A DNA stretch of 21,353 bases from a virus: IMG/VR virus record IMGVR_UViG_3300010392_000027, positions 1-21,353 of that record, one strand, 5' to 3'. The stretch's first letter is position 1, and every line of letters begins with the position of its first letter. Both the position numbers and the translations under genes were made by a program. Positions 1 to 7,727 of this stretch are shown in pieces. The notes beneath the pieces were generated by a model. That model saw nothing but the letters and a program-made list of their open reading frames with translations. It was not told the DNA's origin and did not search any database.

Positions 1-1396
1 CTAGAACTACATCACATAATTGTGATAATTCAGGGTCAATAAGAGGGAAGATTTTATTATTTAAAAAGTTTTCCCAGTGATTAATTAATGGTCTAATACC
101 AGTATCTCTTGCAGCAGTAAGTTTCCATTCATTGTTTGCTTCAGATAAACCTTGTTGGTTAGTACCACGAGATAAGTGGGTAAACCCTGGCAATTCATCA
201 GGAGACATGTTAAATGCAGACAAGATATTTCTAGTAGTTTGGTCAAATAAGTACTCAAACTCACCATCTTTCTTTTGTGCTACAGTCGAAACCCACTCAA
301 CATTATCTTCTTTAGATACACCAAAGATAGGTACTCTAAACGAGTTTTCAACATTATTAATAGATGCATTAAATTGTTGTTTAACATCATCAATTACAGC
401 TTGGTCGATTTCATCAGACTGAATTACAAGCATACCTTTAGCGGCTCTACCGTTTTGGAAGTAAAGCTTATTGTAAACTTCAATAGATGTGTGAGTCGTT
501 ACAGCATTAATCACTGTATCTAATGGAGTTACTGGAAAACCATTGTGCTCAACATCGGTTGATGGATACATATCGTAAACAACCAATTCTTCTGGGGTAA
601 AAGCTTGTCTAGGGAAACCTTCAACAACTTGTACCCAATCGTATTTATCTTTCTTAAGAATATCAGTGTCAATCTTAACACCTGTCATATCTTCAATCAA
701 CCTAATTGAACTAGCTCTAACTGGCTCAGCAGCTTCACCTTCTTTAATAGAAGGGTAAATTGTACCAGCATCAACAGGTCTAAATCTATGAAATTCTTTA
801 TTTTCATCGTCAGAGTAAATAATCTCTGTCGCAAACCTACCAAAAGACAGACCGTTCCGAGTTTGAACGTCCATAAATTCTGGAAGGGTTGTTTTTTCTT
901 TTTCTTCAAGGTCTTCTGTATAACCACAATTAATTAAGATTTTCAATGTACGGTCAATTCTTTCTTGAATTTTAACCATTTGTTCTGGCTCAATTACTTG
1001 CTTAAATTCTTCTTTTAATACTAAGTCAATACCAAGGTCGTGTCTGTCTTTTTGGATATGTCCAAACATCGACATTGAGTTACCACGAGCACGAAGAATC
1101 GCAGCAACAAGTAGATTACCTACTCTAATTTGCTTAATTACACTATCTGGTAATAACTTTCTTTTAATCTTATAAATACCAGCATAGTGGTCTTTATGAA
1201 GTGGGTTTTCAGTAAGTGCTAATCTTGGAACTTTACGGTTCTTATTAGCAGACCCCATAGCGTGTTTAATCAGTTCGGAAACATGATTACCACCAGCAGC
1301 CATAGTATTCTTCAGAATTGCTTCATTAAACTCAGCTTGCTTGTCTTGGATATTATCAACTATAATACCCTTCTTTTCTTTAGTATCATCACTCAT
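1..1396 (-). CDS. Portal protein (partial, C-terminus beyond left edge)
   Basis: Forms the dodecameric ring at the capsid vertex through which DNA is packaged and ejected. My reverse-strand translation is open for 465 codons to the window edge. It begins MSDDTKEKKGIIVDN, with an AGGAT ribosome site overlapping the stop of the upstream gene. Portal-type features include an N-terminal helical region with RARGNSMSMFG near residue 105, a central region with FMDVQTRNGLSFGRFATEI near 165-185, and the late segment LSEANNEWKLTAARDTGIRP near residue 430, which matches the portal clip/stem region of SPP1- and HK97-like families. The gene follows the duplicated-domain structural gene (8-base gap) and lies in the same transcriptional direction as TerL, the usual packaging-gene order. 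The family call rests on motif memory, not a search. The missing C-terminus lies left of base 1. Confidence 0.85.
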   Translation of the reverse strand, partial: MSDDTKEKKGIIVDNIQDKQAEFNEAILKNTMAAGGNHVSELIKHAMGSANKNRKVPRLALTENPLHKDHYAGIYKIKRKLLPDSVIKQIRVGNLLVAAILRARGNSMSMFGHIQKDRHDLGIDLVLKEEFKQVIEPEQMVKIQERIDRTLKILINCGYTEDLEEKEKTTLPEFMDVQTRNGLSFGRFATEIIYSDDENKEFHRFRPVDAGTIYPSIKEGEAAEPVRASSIRLIEDMTGVKIDTDILKKDKYDWVQVVEGFPRQAFTPEELVVYDMYPSTDVEHNGFPVTPLDTVINAVTTHTSIEVYNKLYFQNGRAAKGMLVIQSDEIDQAVIDDVKQQFNASINNVENSFRVPIFGVSKEDNVEWVSTVAQKKDGEFEYLFDQTTRNILSAFNMSPDELPGFTHLSRGTNQQGLSEANNEWKLTAARDTGIRPLINHWENFLNNKIFPLIDPELSQLCDVVL

Positions 1397-1404
1397 AGTT
1401 TATC

Positions 1405-2352
1405 CTATTCAGCCGTAACGTAGAATACAGAAGCTTCATCGGAAGATTCATTAGTAATCGAGGCTTGGTATGCTTCTCCACTTTTCATGAAGAGACCTTT
1501 TTTAAGTTCTGTACCAGCTCTCAATTGAGATATTTCTCCTACTTTTACGCCATCAATATTAATAGATAGGGTCTTATCTGCTTCTACATATATAAATTGT
1601 TTTGAATTGTTATAAATTTTCAATTGAGTGTTTACAGCAGTTTCTTCTGGGAGACTCTTAATACTGTAAATTTCAATATAATCAGGGTTTACATCAGTAA
1701 TTTCGTAAGTCCCTAAAGTAACCGAAGAGAAGCCAGAACCTAGTTCTACTTTATCTCCAATTTGTACTCCGTCAGCAGAAAAGATTTGTAATACTTCAGC
1801 AAAAGAAGTACCCAACACAATTGGACCTTCAGCTTGTCCAGCTTCATTTTCTACTTGAAAACTAGTAGCTGTTACAGCCAATAGTTTGTATTTACCTTGG
1901 TTAGCTTCATTAAAGCCTTCACCAATTCTAACTTCATCACCAACTTGAGCACCACCAACAATCAAGTCTAAAGCAGTACCACCTGTTGAAGCAAACGTCA
2001 AAAGAGGACCGTTTTTCGTTACAGTCACTTCAGTAGTAGCGTCAGCACCAGTAGCTCTTGCAGCTCTAAAATCTGGGGCAGTACCACCATTATGACTTAT
2101 TTTATATGTGTTTGAAGTTCCAGCCTTCAAAGCAATATCGTATGTAGTTGTTCCATCGTCAGAAATACTAATTAAACCAGAAAAAAGCTCTAAAGTCTGT
2201 CCAGCTTGTAATTTCACTGATTTAGACTCAGGTTCGTTTAAATCAACGCCTTGCTCATCTAATGTCCATTTAACATTATTCATAGTAGGGTTATTTGTAG
2301 GGTTTTTATCTTCGTAAATGGATAGATGGGTTAGTAGGTTCATTTTAGACAT
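1405..2352 (-). CDS. Virion structural protein with tandemly duplicated beta domain
   Basis: A 315-residue protein rich in Gly, Thr, Val and Ser, probably mostly beta strand, with no membrane segment or enzyme motif. Two consecutive units, residues about 115-175 and 176-238, are recognisably related: both start GP, carry VGDEVRIGEGF or IGDKVELGSGF, then GKYKLLAV or GTYEITDV, and end in a strand near QVENE or IEIYS. The C-terminus (about 245-315) looks like a third beta module. It sits between TerL and portal and has its own promoter of the class seen before other structural operons, which argues for a late virion component such as a decoration, vertex or fibre-like protein. The start is supported by GGAG eight bases upstream of ATG. 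The exact role is not recognised. Confidence 0.75.
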   Translation of the reverse strand: MSKMNLLTHLSIYEDKNPTNNPTMNNVKWTLDEQGVDLNEPESKSVKLQAGQTLELFSGLISISDDGTTTYDIALKAGTSNTYKISHNGGTAPDFRAARATGADATTEVTVTKNGPLLTFASTGGTALDLIVGGAQVGDEVRIGEGFNEANQGKYKLLAVTATSFQVENEAGQAEGPIVLGTSFAEVLQIFSADGVQIGDKVELGSGFSSVTLGTYEITDVNPDYIEIYSIKSLPEETAVNTQLKIYNNSKQFIYVEADKTLSINIDGVKVGEISQLRAGTELKKGLFMKSGEAYQASITNESSDEASVFYVTAE

Positions 2353-2380
2353 ATTGTTTCTCCAATTAGATTCGGTACTT

Positions 2381-2394
2381 CTTTAAAGATTGTT
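2381..2394 (-). promoter_or_regulatory. Candidate late promoter element, copy 1
   Basis: The minus strand reads AACAATCTTTAAAG, 28 bases upstream of the ATG of the duplicated-domain structural gene. It matches 11 to 12 of 14 positions with three elements upstream of plus-strand structural genes (13114-13127, 15256-15269, 16735-16748). No good sigma70 -10 box stands at a sensible distance, so a phage-directed polymerase or sigma factor is inferred. Confidence 0.55.
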
Positions 2395-2396
2395 GT

Positions 2397-2439
2397 TTTT
2401 TCGCAAGATTGACGGTCATATGTCATTTTTTGCGAAAAA
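2397..2439 (-). other. Hairpin directly after terL stop codon
   Basis: Ten-base arms TTTTTCGCAA (2397-2406) and TTGCGAAAAA (2430-2439) are perfectly complementary, and a shorter TGAC/GTCA pairing lies inside. The structure abuts the terL stop codon (2440-2442) and precedes the next gene's promoter. Neither strand has a clean U-tract after a GC-rich stem, so it is not a textbook terminator. It could be a transcript 3' end or RNase processing site separating the chaperonin-terL message from the structural-portal message. Confidence 0.45.
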
Positions 2440-4311
2440 TCACCATAAAATCTTCTTTTTGCTAGTTCTTTTCGCAGGGGTCTTAGGTGAATTAGGTGCT
2501 AAGTGCCCGATTGTCTGCTTCATAAGGTCTGCATTTACGTTTTTGGCGACAGCAGCTAGGTCTTGAGCGTTATTTACGAGCTTTTTCTGCTTATCCTGAC
2601 TAGCGTTTCCAGCTACTCCAAAGGCAGGTTTAGCACCCTTAGAGAATAGGTTCTGAAATGGATATCTAAGTCCGTCCATATGGTCAGAAACACCGTCTTT
2701 ATCGTGATATGGCTTACCTTCAATAATTTCACCTTTACCATCAGTAGCCCAGCGATACTCACCAAAAGCATCAATCATTGTTTTATTATTAGGTGCATCA
2801 ATAACGTAAAATCTACGCACATTTAGTGAATCTACAATTTTACCTTGTAATGCTGAAATACCAGCAGCTACATCTTTGGTAAATTTTGGACATTTCATGC
2901 CAGCTTTTCTTTTCAGTGTTTTAAGATAAGAAGGGTAGTTTTGGTCAACATACCACTTATCGACATACCACATATCTTGAAGTTCTTTACCATATTTGGC
3001 AATATCATCAATTTCAAGACCTTGCATAGCAAAATTATCCATCATCCAGACTTCACCACCTGGAAGTAAGGCAAGTACTGGTAATACGGTAAAATCGGTA
3101 AAACCCCAATCCCCTCCACCAATAAATGTGATACCTAAATCTATTAAATATTGTCTTAAGTTGTTTAAATCACAAGGAGTATCTAGTCCAGATATCTTTT
3201 CCCAAGCATCCTGAACAGATAGTACGTTTTTCACCTCATCGAATCTAGGATAAACTAGACCACTTGAAGACGGTTTATTACACAATAGCTGTGCATTAGC
3301 CATATCTGGTTCAATTTGTCTAAAATTGTTCAAAGTAGCTGATAGTTTCTTAAATAGACCACCAACATCCTCTTGGTCCCTATCAACTAAGTAATTTCTC
3401 ATTACTGGCAATAGTGGGTGGTCTGCAATTCCAGCATATGCTTCTAATCTCTCATATTTATGTTTCTTTTCATCGGGCAGTATTTTCCACTCATCTTCCA
3501 ATAAATTTTCCATAGGAAGGTCTGTAGAAATATACCTGATTTGTCTTGGTTCGTCAACTTTAGCCACATCATGTGGAATACGCTCAGTTACATCTAAAAT
3601 ATTCCATCTAAGAATCTCACCACCAGCTTGGATAGTCTGTTTTAGTGTTTTCTCCATCAATCCACCAGCAAACTTACGAGTAGAGAGATAGACCGTTAAT
3701 GGAAAATAGTCTCCAAATGTGGAGGGAATCATCTTCGCTTCTTTTAAAGCACGAGGGTCTTGAACAACGTCAACCTCATCAATAAAAAGCATAGGAACGT
3801 GCTCCGAGTTAGCACCAGCGATTGTGGCGATAACGATACGAATATAAACTTCTTGAAGCTCATCAGTAAGCCAAGCTACCATTTTCTTGTTATCTGATGA
3901 CTGTTTCCAGCCATTCGCTTCCAAATAAGGTCTTAATTTACGAAAAAATGATGTAACATATTGAATTGCTTTATCTGATTGTGAAGAAATCGCAGCCATG
4001 TGAGCTACAGAAATACGAAAATGCAGCATACAAAGGATTTCCAATGCTGCTGCTCCTAGAGTTTTGAATGAGTCACGAGATGCTAACATACAAGCTTGAG
4101 GAACGTGTTCGTTTTCCCCAGTTTTCATTAGCTCATAAATACGCCACATCGCCTCTACTGGACCATGAGTAGATGTTGGGTAAACAGTACCCTTTGGAAA
4201 ATATAAGTCCAAATAAACATGCATCCAATCTCTCAACTCCTCAGCAGAATTTAGAGGGGTTAAGAGATAATCACATTTATGTTGAAATTCTTGGTCTGTT
4301 TCTTGTTGCAT
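2440..4311 (-). CDS. terL: Terminase large subunit (DNA-packaging ATPase and nuclease)
   Basis: Motor that cuts concatemeric DNA and pumps it into the prohead through the portal. In 623 residues both expected domains are visible. The N-terminal ATPase has a divergent Walker A, ASRDSFKT (77-84, Lys83), Walker B MLFIDEVD (174-181) and a coupling-type motif LSTRKFAGG (209-217). The C-terminal RNase H-like nuclease has Asp401 in GGGDWGF, Asp456 in YVDQNYPS, and Asp543/Asp546 in VSDHMDGLRY. The tail after about residue 555 is Lys/Ala/Pro rich and probably flexible. ATG at 4311 overlaps the preceding stop as TAATG, so translation is coupled to the coiled-coil gene and, through it, to the chaperonin. 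The length is normal for the family, although the Walker A lacks the usual glycine pattern. Confidence 0.93.
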   Translation of the reverse strand: MQQETDQEFQHKCDYLLTPLNSAEELRDWMHVYLDLYFPKGTVYPTSTHGPVEAMWRIYELMKTGENEHVPQACMLASRDSFKTLGAAALEILCMLHFRISVAHMAAISSQSDKAIQYVTSFFRKLRPYLEANGWKQSSDNKKMVAWLTDELQEVYIRIVIATIAGANSEHVPMLFIDEVDVVQDPRALKEAKMIPSTFGDYFPLTVYLSTRKFAGGLMEKTLKQTIQAGGEILRWNILDVTERIPHDVAKVDEPRQIRYISTDLPMENLLEDEWKILPDEKKHKYERLEAYAGIADHPLLPVMRNYLVDRDQEDVGGLFKKLSATLNNFRQIEPDMANAQLLCNKPSSSGLVYPRFDEVKNVLSVQDAWEKISGLDTPCDLNNLRQYLIDLGITFIGGGDWGFTDFTVLPVLALLPGGEVWMMDNFAMQGLEIDDIAKYGKELQDMWYVDKWYVDQNYPSYLKTLKRKAGMKCPKFTKDVAAGISALQGKIVDSLNVRRFYVIDAPNNKTMIDAFGEYRWATDGKGEIIEGKPYHDKDGVSDHMDGLRYPFQNLFSKGAKPAFGVAGNASQDKQKKLVNNAQDLAAVAKNVNADLMKQTIGHLAPNSPKTPAKRTSKKKILW

Positions 4312-4826
4312 TACGCCTTTTTAAGCCCCAAAAATCCCAATAGTTTCTTCACTAAGTAAGAAAATTTAGGGATTCTGTAATACTTTGTTTGTTGGTCAAT
4401 ATTAACCTGTAATAGCTTAGTAGTTACTTCATTTAAAAGAGTAACTCTGCTATCCAAAGTTTTTGTAATTCTTGAAAAACCTCTGATTTCTTGCTCAAAG
4501 TGCTCCACCATTCTCTTATTTTTAAGCTCTCTTTCTTCAATACCTTGAACTCTTGGGGCTACGGTTCTAACAGCCATCATCATTCTATTGACCTTTTCTG
4601 TAAGAGACTCGATAGTTTCTGGCTTCTTAGTAGGGGCTGGTAAAATTTCTTTTAGAGCTAATGTAGCTGTTTTGACATTAATACCAAGGTCTTTAGCATA
4701 TGCTTCAGCAGCATCTTTAATGATGTTTGCTTCAATTTTTTGCTGTTCTTCCCAATCAATCTTGTCTAGTCTTACTTTAGCAATTTTAGTTTTTAATTCT
4801 TCAATTCTTTGTTCTGCTGCACCCAT
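4311..4826 (-). CDS. Coiled-coil protein between chaperonin and TerL, unknown
   Basis: 171 residues, strongly helical and charged. Residues 1-35 (MGAAEQRIEELKTKIAKVRL onward) and about 70-140 have heptad-like patterns, and the C-terminus is basic with a short hydrophobic run (SYLVKKLLGFLGLKKA) that could be an amphipathic helix. The gene is joined to both neighbours by four-base stop/start overlaps, with GAGAGGG as ribosome site. Its position just before terL makes a terminase small subunit conceivable. I see no convincing helix-turn-helix, although residues 38-62 are a weak possibility. A cofactor or substrate of the upstream chaperonin is another reading. No family was recognised. Confidence 0.75.
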   Translation of the reverse strand: MGAAEQRIEELKTKIAKVRLDKIDWEEQQKIEANIIKDAAEAYAKDLGINVKTATLALKEILPAPTKKPETIESLTEKVNRMMMAVRTVAPRVQGIEERELKNKRMVEHFEQEIRGFSRITKTLDSRVTLLNEVTTKLLQVNIDQQTKYYRIPKFSYLVKKLLGFLGLKKA

Positions 4827-6592
4827 TATGCCCTCTCATTTGCTTCATTAACGAAATTATTTGCATTATCTAGTGTTCTTTGGAAATCTCTTTCAGTTTT
4901 AGCCTCAGCACGTTCCAGCTCACCATCTCTTGGAAAAGCCACGATACCACCTAAAGTACCCATAACTGATGATATTGATACGGCATTTACTAGAGCTTGT
5001 TTTACTGCCAAAGCAGCATCGAAGATACCTAGTTTTTTAGGGTCTCCAAACTTAGCATTTTCAATATCATAGACCTTTTTAGGGTCAGTAATCATCATAT
5101 TTAGCACTTCTTCCATTTCATCTTCATTATATCCAGCATTATTTAGCAGTCTATAAAAAGGAGCAAACAAAGAAGGTACAATTACTTGTTGAACAATCTC
5201 ATCTTCAGTTTCGTTTAATTTTAAACCAAGATTAACTAGGACACGACAACCACCTGGCAAGCAGCCGTGGTTAATTGACGCTCTAACAGCACAAACAGCA
5301 TCTTCAGCCCTATCAGCCTTTTCTTTAAGTTCACCAGTAGATGACCCATAAAGCTTAAGCTGAGCAATACCGCTAGTTAGTTTACCAAGTCTTTCTTCCA
5401 GAAGAATCTTCTCGATTTTAGACTCGGATTGTTCCATTTGAGTTTTAATCTCATCAGCTCTAACTTCAATATTTGTTTCGTCAGGATTACCAACAATAGT
5501 GGTTCTAAACCTGTAAATTTCAATTTTTTCAACACCCTCACCCCAATCATCTTCAGTAAATTCATCCAAAGGATTCTGCATATCGAAGATTTTAGCTCCA
5601 GTAAAAGCAGATAAGTCCATTAGAAAATGAAGCTCACTATTAGCAAGTTGTGAAAAAGGAGCCTTTAAAGGCACGATATTAATAGTTCCAGGGTTTGGAA
5701 AGTTAAATGATAAAATATTTAGAACTTGTTCTGAGAATCCATGTGCCACAATTACGACATTTTTGAACTCTGAACGCCCTTCAACATACGCTCCACCAAT
5801 CGCTTGAAGCATTCCATTTACTTGGGCATAGTCATTAATCTTACCGTCAAATAGGATAAATAGTGGTTTTTCAAGCACACATCTTTGGTTAGCTTGGTCA
5901 TTAACGAATGCAGGGTGGAATTTACCGATAGATTCCTCATATCCCTTATCAATTGGAAAACCTTCCACTAGACTTACATCATATTTACCACTAGGTCCAG
6001 ATAATTCTTGGATTGTAACGTGAGAAGATGATGAAAATCCTGTAATTTCAAAAGCTTCCATAACAGACTTAGCCATATCAGTATCACCATTGGCAGATAC
6101 GGTAGCTACTTTCTCTAACAATCCCTTGTTTTTGCCATTAATTTTAATAGCAGAACCTTCAATAAAAGGAACCATAGTGTCTGTCATATGCTTATTGATA
6201 ATTCTAGCCACTTTTTGTGGGCTAACTTTTTTATTATCTTTACAGAATCCAAATAGATTTTTAATTAGAGCTGAAGCAATAATTGTCGCAGTAGTTGTTC
6301 CATCCCCAGCTTCATTAACTGTACGAACAGCAACGTCACGAATTTGTTCAATGATTAGGTGCTCATATGCATTTTCTGAACCTAAAGCTCTAAAGATTGA
6401 TACGCCATCTTTTGTATTTTTATTAGGAATACCAGCCAAATCTGACTCGATAATGATATTTCTACCGTGTGGACCTAAAGATTTGCCAACAATACCTGCC
6501 ACTCTATCGACAGTATTAACAATAATAGGCTCTAACTTATCTAAATCACTAGTAAACATCTTCGATGGGGTCTTAACCTTGCGAACACTCAT
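4826..6592 (-). CDS. groEL-like: Phage-encoded GroEL-type (group I) chaperonin
   Basis: ATP-driven ring chaperonin that probably folds phage virion or packaging proteins. The equatorial ATP-site signatures are intact: SLGPHGRN (38-45), TKDGVSIFRAL with Asp62 (E. coli Asp52 equivalent), EAGDGTTTATIIA with Asp97 (Asp87 equivalent), and RAEDAVCAVRASINHGCLPG with Asp431 (Asp398 equivalent). The segment EERLGKLTSGIAQLKLYG (399-416) matches the conserved return into the equatorial domain. At 588 residues it is about 40 longer than bacterial GroEL. The apical region (about 190-395) is divergent and holds the extra length. The C-terminus ends NEANERA without the Gly-Gly-Met tail. No groES-like gene is in the window, so it may use the host co-chaperonin or none. 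Start: ATG with AAGGAG five bases upstream. Confidence 0.92.
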   Translation of the reverse strand: MSVRKVKTPSKMFTSDLDKLEPIIVNTVDRVAGIVGKSLGPHGRNIIIESDLAGIPNKNTKDGVSIFRALGSENAYEHLIIEQIRDVAVRTVNEAGDGTTTATIIASALIKNLFGFCKDNKKVSPQKVARIINKHMTDTMVPFIEGSAIKINGKNKGLLEKVATVSANGDTDMAKSVMEAFEITGFSSSSHVTIQELSGPSGKYDVSLVEGFPIDKGYEESIGKFHPAFVNDQANQRCVLEKPLFILFDGKINDYAQVNGMLQAIGGAYVEGRSEFKNVVIVAHGFSEQVLNILSFNFPNPGTINIVPLKAPFSQLANSELHFLMDLSAFTGAKIFDMQNPLDEFTEDDWGEGVEKIEIYRFRTTIVGNPDETNIEVRADEIKTQMEQSESKIEKILLEERLGKLTSGIAQLKLYGSSTGELKEKADRAEDAVCAVRASINHGCLPGGCRVLVNLGLKLNETEDEIVQQVIVPSLFAPFYRLLNNAGYNEDEMEEVLNMMITDPKKVYDIENAKFGDPKKLGIFDAALAVKQALVNAVSISSVMGTLGGIVAFPRDGELERAEAKTERDFQRTLDNANNFVNEANERA

Positions 6593-6622
6593 TATTTCTC
6601 CTTGGAATCATCTATTTACAGT

Positions 6623-6633
6623 ATAATACCATA
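6623..6633 (-). promoter_or_regulatory. Extended -10 promoter for chaperonin-terL operon
   Basis: The minus strand reads TATGGTATTAT, an extended -10 (TGG plus TATTAT), about 31 bases upstream of the chaperonin ATG. The leader is then roughly 24 bases and contains AAGGAG. The same 11-mer occurs at 10338-10348 and 16719-16729 before other minus-strand genes, and again at 6672-6682. No convincing -35 box was found. Confidence 0.5.
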
Positions 6634-6647
6634 CTTTATTAAAGTAC

Positions 6648-6676
6648 TTGACTTCAATTGGCTTACCCTCTATAAT
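6648..6676 (+). promoter_or_regulatory. Sigma70-type promoter for small-gene operon
   Basis: TTGACT (6648-6653) and TATAAT (6671-6676) are separated by exactly 17 bases, close to the ideal bacterial housekeeping promoter. Transcription should begin near 6684, just before the GGAGG ribosome site. The -10 overlaps a copy of the 11-mer (6672-6682) that acts as an extended -10 in the opposite direction elsewhere, so divergent transcription or a shared operator is possible. Confidence 0.75.
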
Positions 6677-6696
6677 ACCATAAGATGGAGGTTTTA

Positions 6697-6903
6697 ATGG
6701 AAACACATTACGATACATTATGGGCATTATTTGACGCTGTAAGTATTACTTACAATATCGAAGTACCTATGATTACAGGTGGTATTGGATATGGAGAATA
6801 TCGTAAATTCCACTTTGATGTGGGTCATAAAACCAAACAACTTCATGTTCAAGTATACAGATTAGATTCTGGTAGATATGAATACAATGGATATGTTCTT
6901 TAG
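6697..6903 (+). CDS. Small protein, unknown (68 aa)
   Basis: First gene of a plus-strand cluster behind a near-consensus sigma70 promoter. I take the ATG at 6697, not the one at 6685, because GGAGG (6687-6691) lies inside the first start and is correctly spaced for the second; the longer reading would also leave almost no leader. The product METHYDTLWALFDAVSITYN and onward is aromatic-rich (nine Tyr) with no Cys and no membrane segment, and looks like a small alpha/beta fold. The promoter type suggests early expression. No family was recognised. Confidence 0.65.
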   Translation: METHYDTLWALFDAVSITYNIEVPMITGGIGYGEYRKFHFDVGHKTKQLHVQVYRLDSGRYEYNGYVL

Positions 6904-6911
6904 GAGGAAAT

Positions 6912-7049
6912 GTGACTTATAAACAATACGAAATAAAATTTGTAAAAACTGGATATCATGTTTTTAAGGGCAAAGAGCAAATAAGCCCAAAAGGTATTGG
7001 TTTTGAATTTGAAGAAGATGCAATTAGATGGCTTAAAAGGAGCAAATAA
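6912..7049 (+). CDS. Small protein with GTG start, unknown (45 aa)
   Basis: An optimally placed GGAGG (6903-6907), overlapping the previous stop, precedes a GTG at 6912. The ATG two bases earlier is followed directly by a stop codon, so GTG is the only sensible start. The product begins MTYKQYEIKFVKTGYHVFKG and ends DAIRWLKRSK. It is compact and basic at the C-terminus, with a pattern (GFEFEEDAIRWL) seen in small single-domain phage proteins. Its stop shares a base with the next ATG (TAATG), so it is coupled to the membrane protein downstream. Function is unknown. Confidence 0.65.
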   Translation: MTYKQYEIKFVKTGYHVFKGKEQISPKGIGFEFEEDAIRWLKRSK

Positions 7050-7651
7050 TGAATAAAAGAATATTAGTTTATATTATGTCAGTTGGGTTAGCGTTTTATG
7101 GCGGTATGAAGCTCAAACAACTTCAAAGATTACACACAGTTAAGGTAGGTAAATTAATTGTGGAGTTTCAAGATAATTCTTGTGGTTTTAAAAAGCCTAC
7201 TATTGTAAAGCCAGTAGTAAAGCCTACGCCTAAACCAAATCCACCTATTATCAAGGTTCCACCAAAAACTGATGTTGAGAAGGTGCTTGAGCCAGAAAAA
7301 GTTAAAGAGAAAGAACCTACCTTAGAAGTTGGTTCATACGATGAAATTCAAAAAATAGATAAATGTTTTGAGGACTTAAGAAAGATTGATTCCAAAGAGA
7401 AGCAATGGGACCATGTAAAGAAGTTCAAAGAATGTAAAATTATGGAGCTTATATCTGAGAATTGTGCCTATATTGACGAAAAAGAAGAACAAAAGAAATG
7501 TGCTGAAGAGCAAAAAGAGCCAGCTAGTGTGGCTACTAGAGCTTATGACGCAGCTTTAGATAAAGAATATGGAAACAAAGGCTTCTATGGAAACATCAAA
7601 GAAAAAGTAAAAGAAGCCATTGAGGAGACAAATGATGGATATACTGAATAA
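7049..7651 (+). CDS. Membrane-anchored Pro/Lys-rich protein with C-terminal helical Cys domain
   Basis: 200 residues in three parts. First comes a short basic N-terminus and a membrane segment (about 5-20, ILVYIMSVGLAFYGG), consistent with an uncleaved anchor leaving the rest outside the cytoplasm. Residues about 50-95 are Pro/Lys/Glu-rich (KPVVKPTPKPNPP), of the kind that spans a periplasm or wall. Residues 100-195 are charged and helical, with four Cys at about 111, 129, 139 and 151 that could form disulfides. The ribosome site AAGGAG lies upstream, and the gene's 3' end overlaps a 31-residue membrane ORF. The topology resembles inner spanins or TonB-like stalks, but no family is recognised and no endolysin or holin is adjacent, so a lysis role is only a possibility. 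Confidence 0.75.
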   Translation: MNKRILVYIMSVGLAFYGGMKLKQLQRLHTVKVGKLIVEFQDNSCGFKKPTIVKPVVKPTPKPNPPIIKVPPKTDVEKVLEPEKVKEKEPTLEVGSYDEIQKIDKCFEDLRKIDSKEKQWDHVKKFKECKIMELISENCAYIDEKEEQKKCAEEQKEPASVATRAYDAALDKEYGNKGFYGNIKEKVKEAIEETNDGYTE

Positions 7652-7727
7652 ACACCCAGTACTTCTGATAGTATTATGCTTTATTTTACTAGCAGTTAAC
7701 CACCTAAATGATTTATTGTTGGGCTAG
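7632..7727 (+). CDS. 31-residue single-span membrane microprotein
   Basis: Too short for ordinary gene calling. GAGGAG (7622-7627) stands just upstream of tandem ATG codons at 7632 and 7635, inside the 3' end of the preceding gene in another frame. The product MMDILNKHPVLLIVLCFILL and onward has one hydrophobic helix (about residues 9-23) followed by a polar end. It ends at 7727, overlapping the convergent gene's stop by 15 bases. A good ribosome site, overlap coupling and a membrane span argue that it is real. Possible roles are a holin-like or regulatory membrane peptide or a partner of the adjacent anchored protein; none is proven. Confidence 0.55.
   Translation: MMDILNKHPVLLIVLCFILLAVNHLNDLLLG

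Noticed and set aside
85-927. Several short ORFs on both strands at the left edge
   Set aside because: They are out-of-frame shadows of the portal gene, whose frame is open without interruption from 1396 to 1.
2397-2439. Hairpin after terL as a rho-independent terminator
   Set aside because: The stem is AT-rich with a long loop, and neither strand has a proper T run after it.
4311-4826. Calling the coiled-coil gene terminase small subunit or groES
   Set aside because: No clear helix-turn-helix or GroES mobile-loop/beta-barrel pattern is present; it is left as unknown.
6692-7651. Calling the anchored Pro/Lys protein a spanin or lysis cassette
   Set aside because: No endolysin, holin or outer-membrane lipobox is nearby and the promoter looks early; topology alone is not enough.
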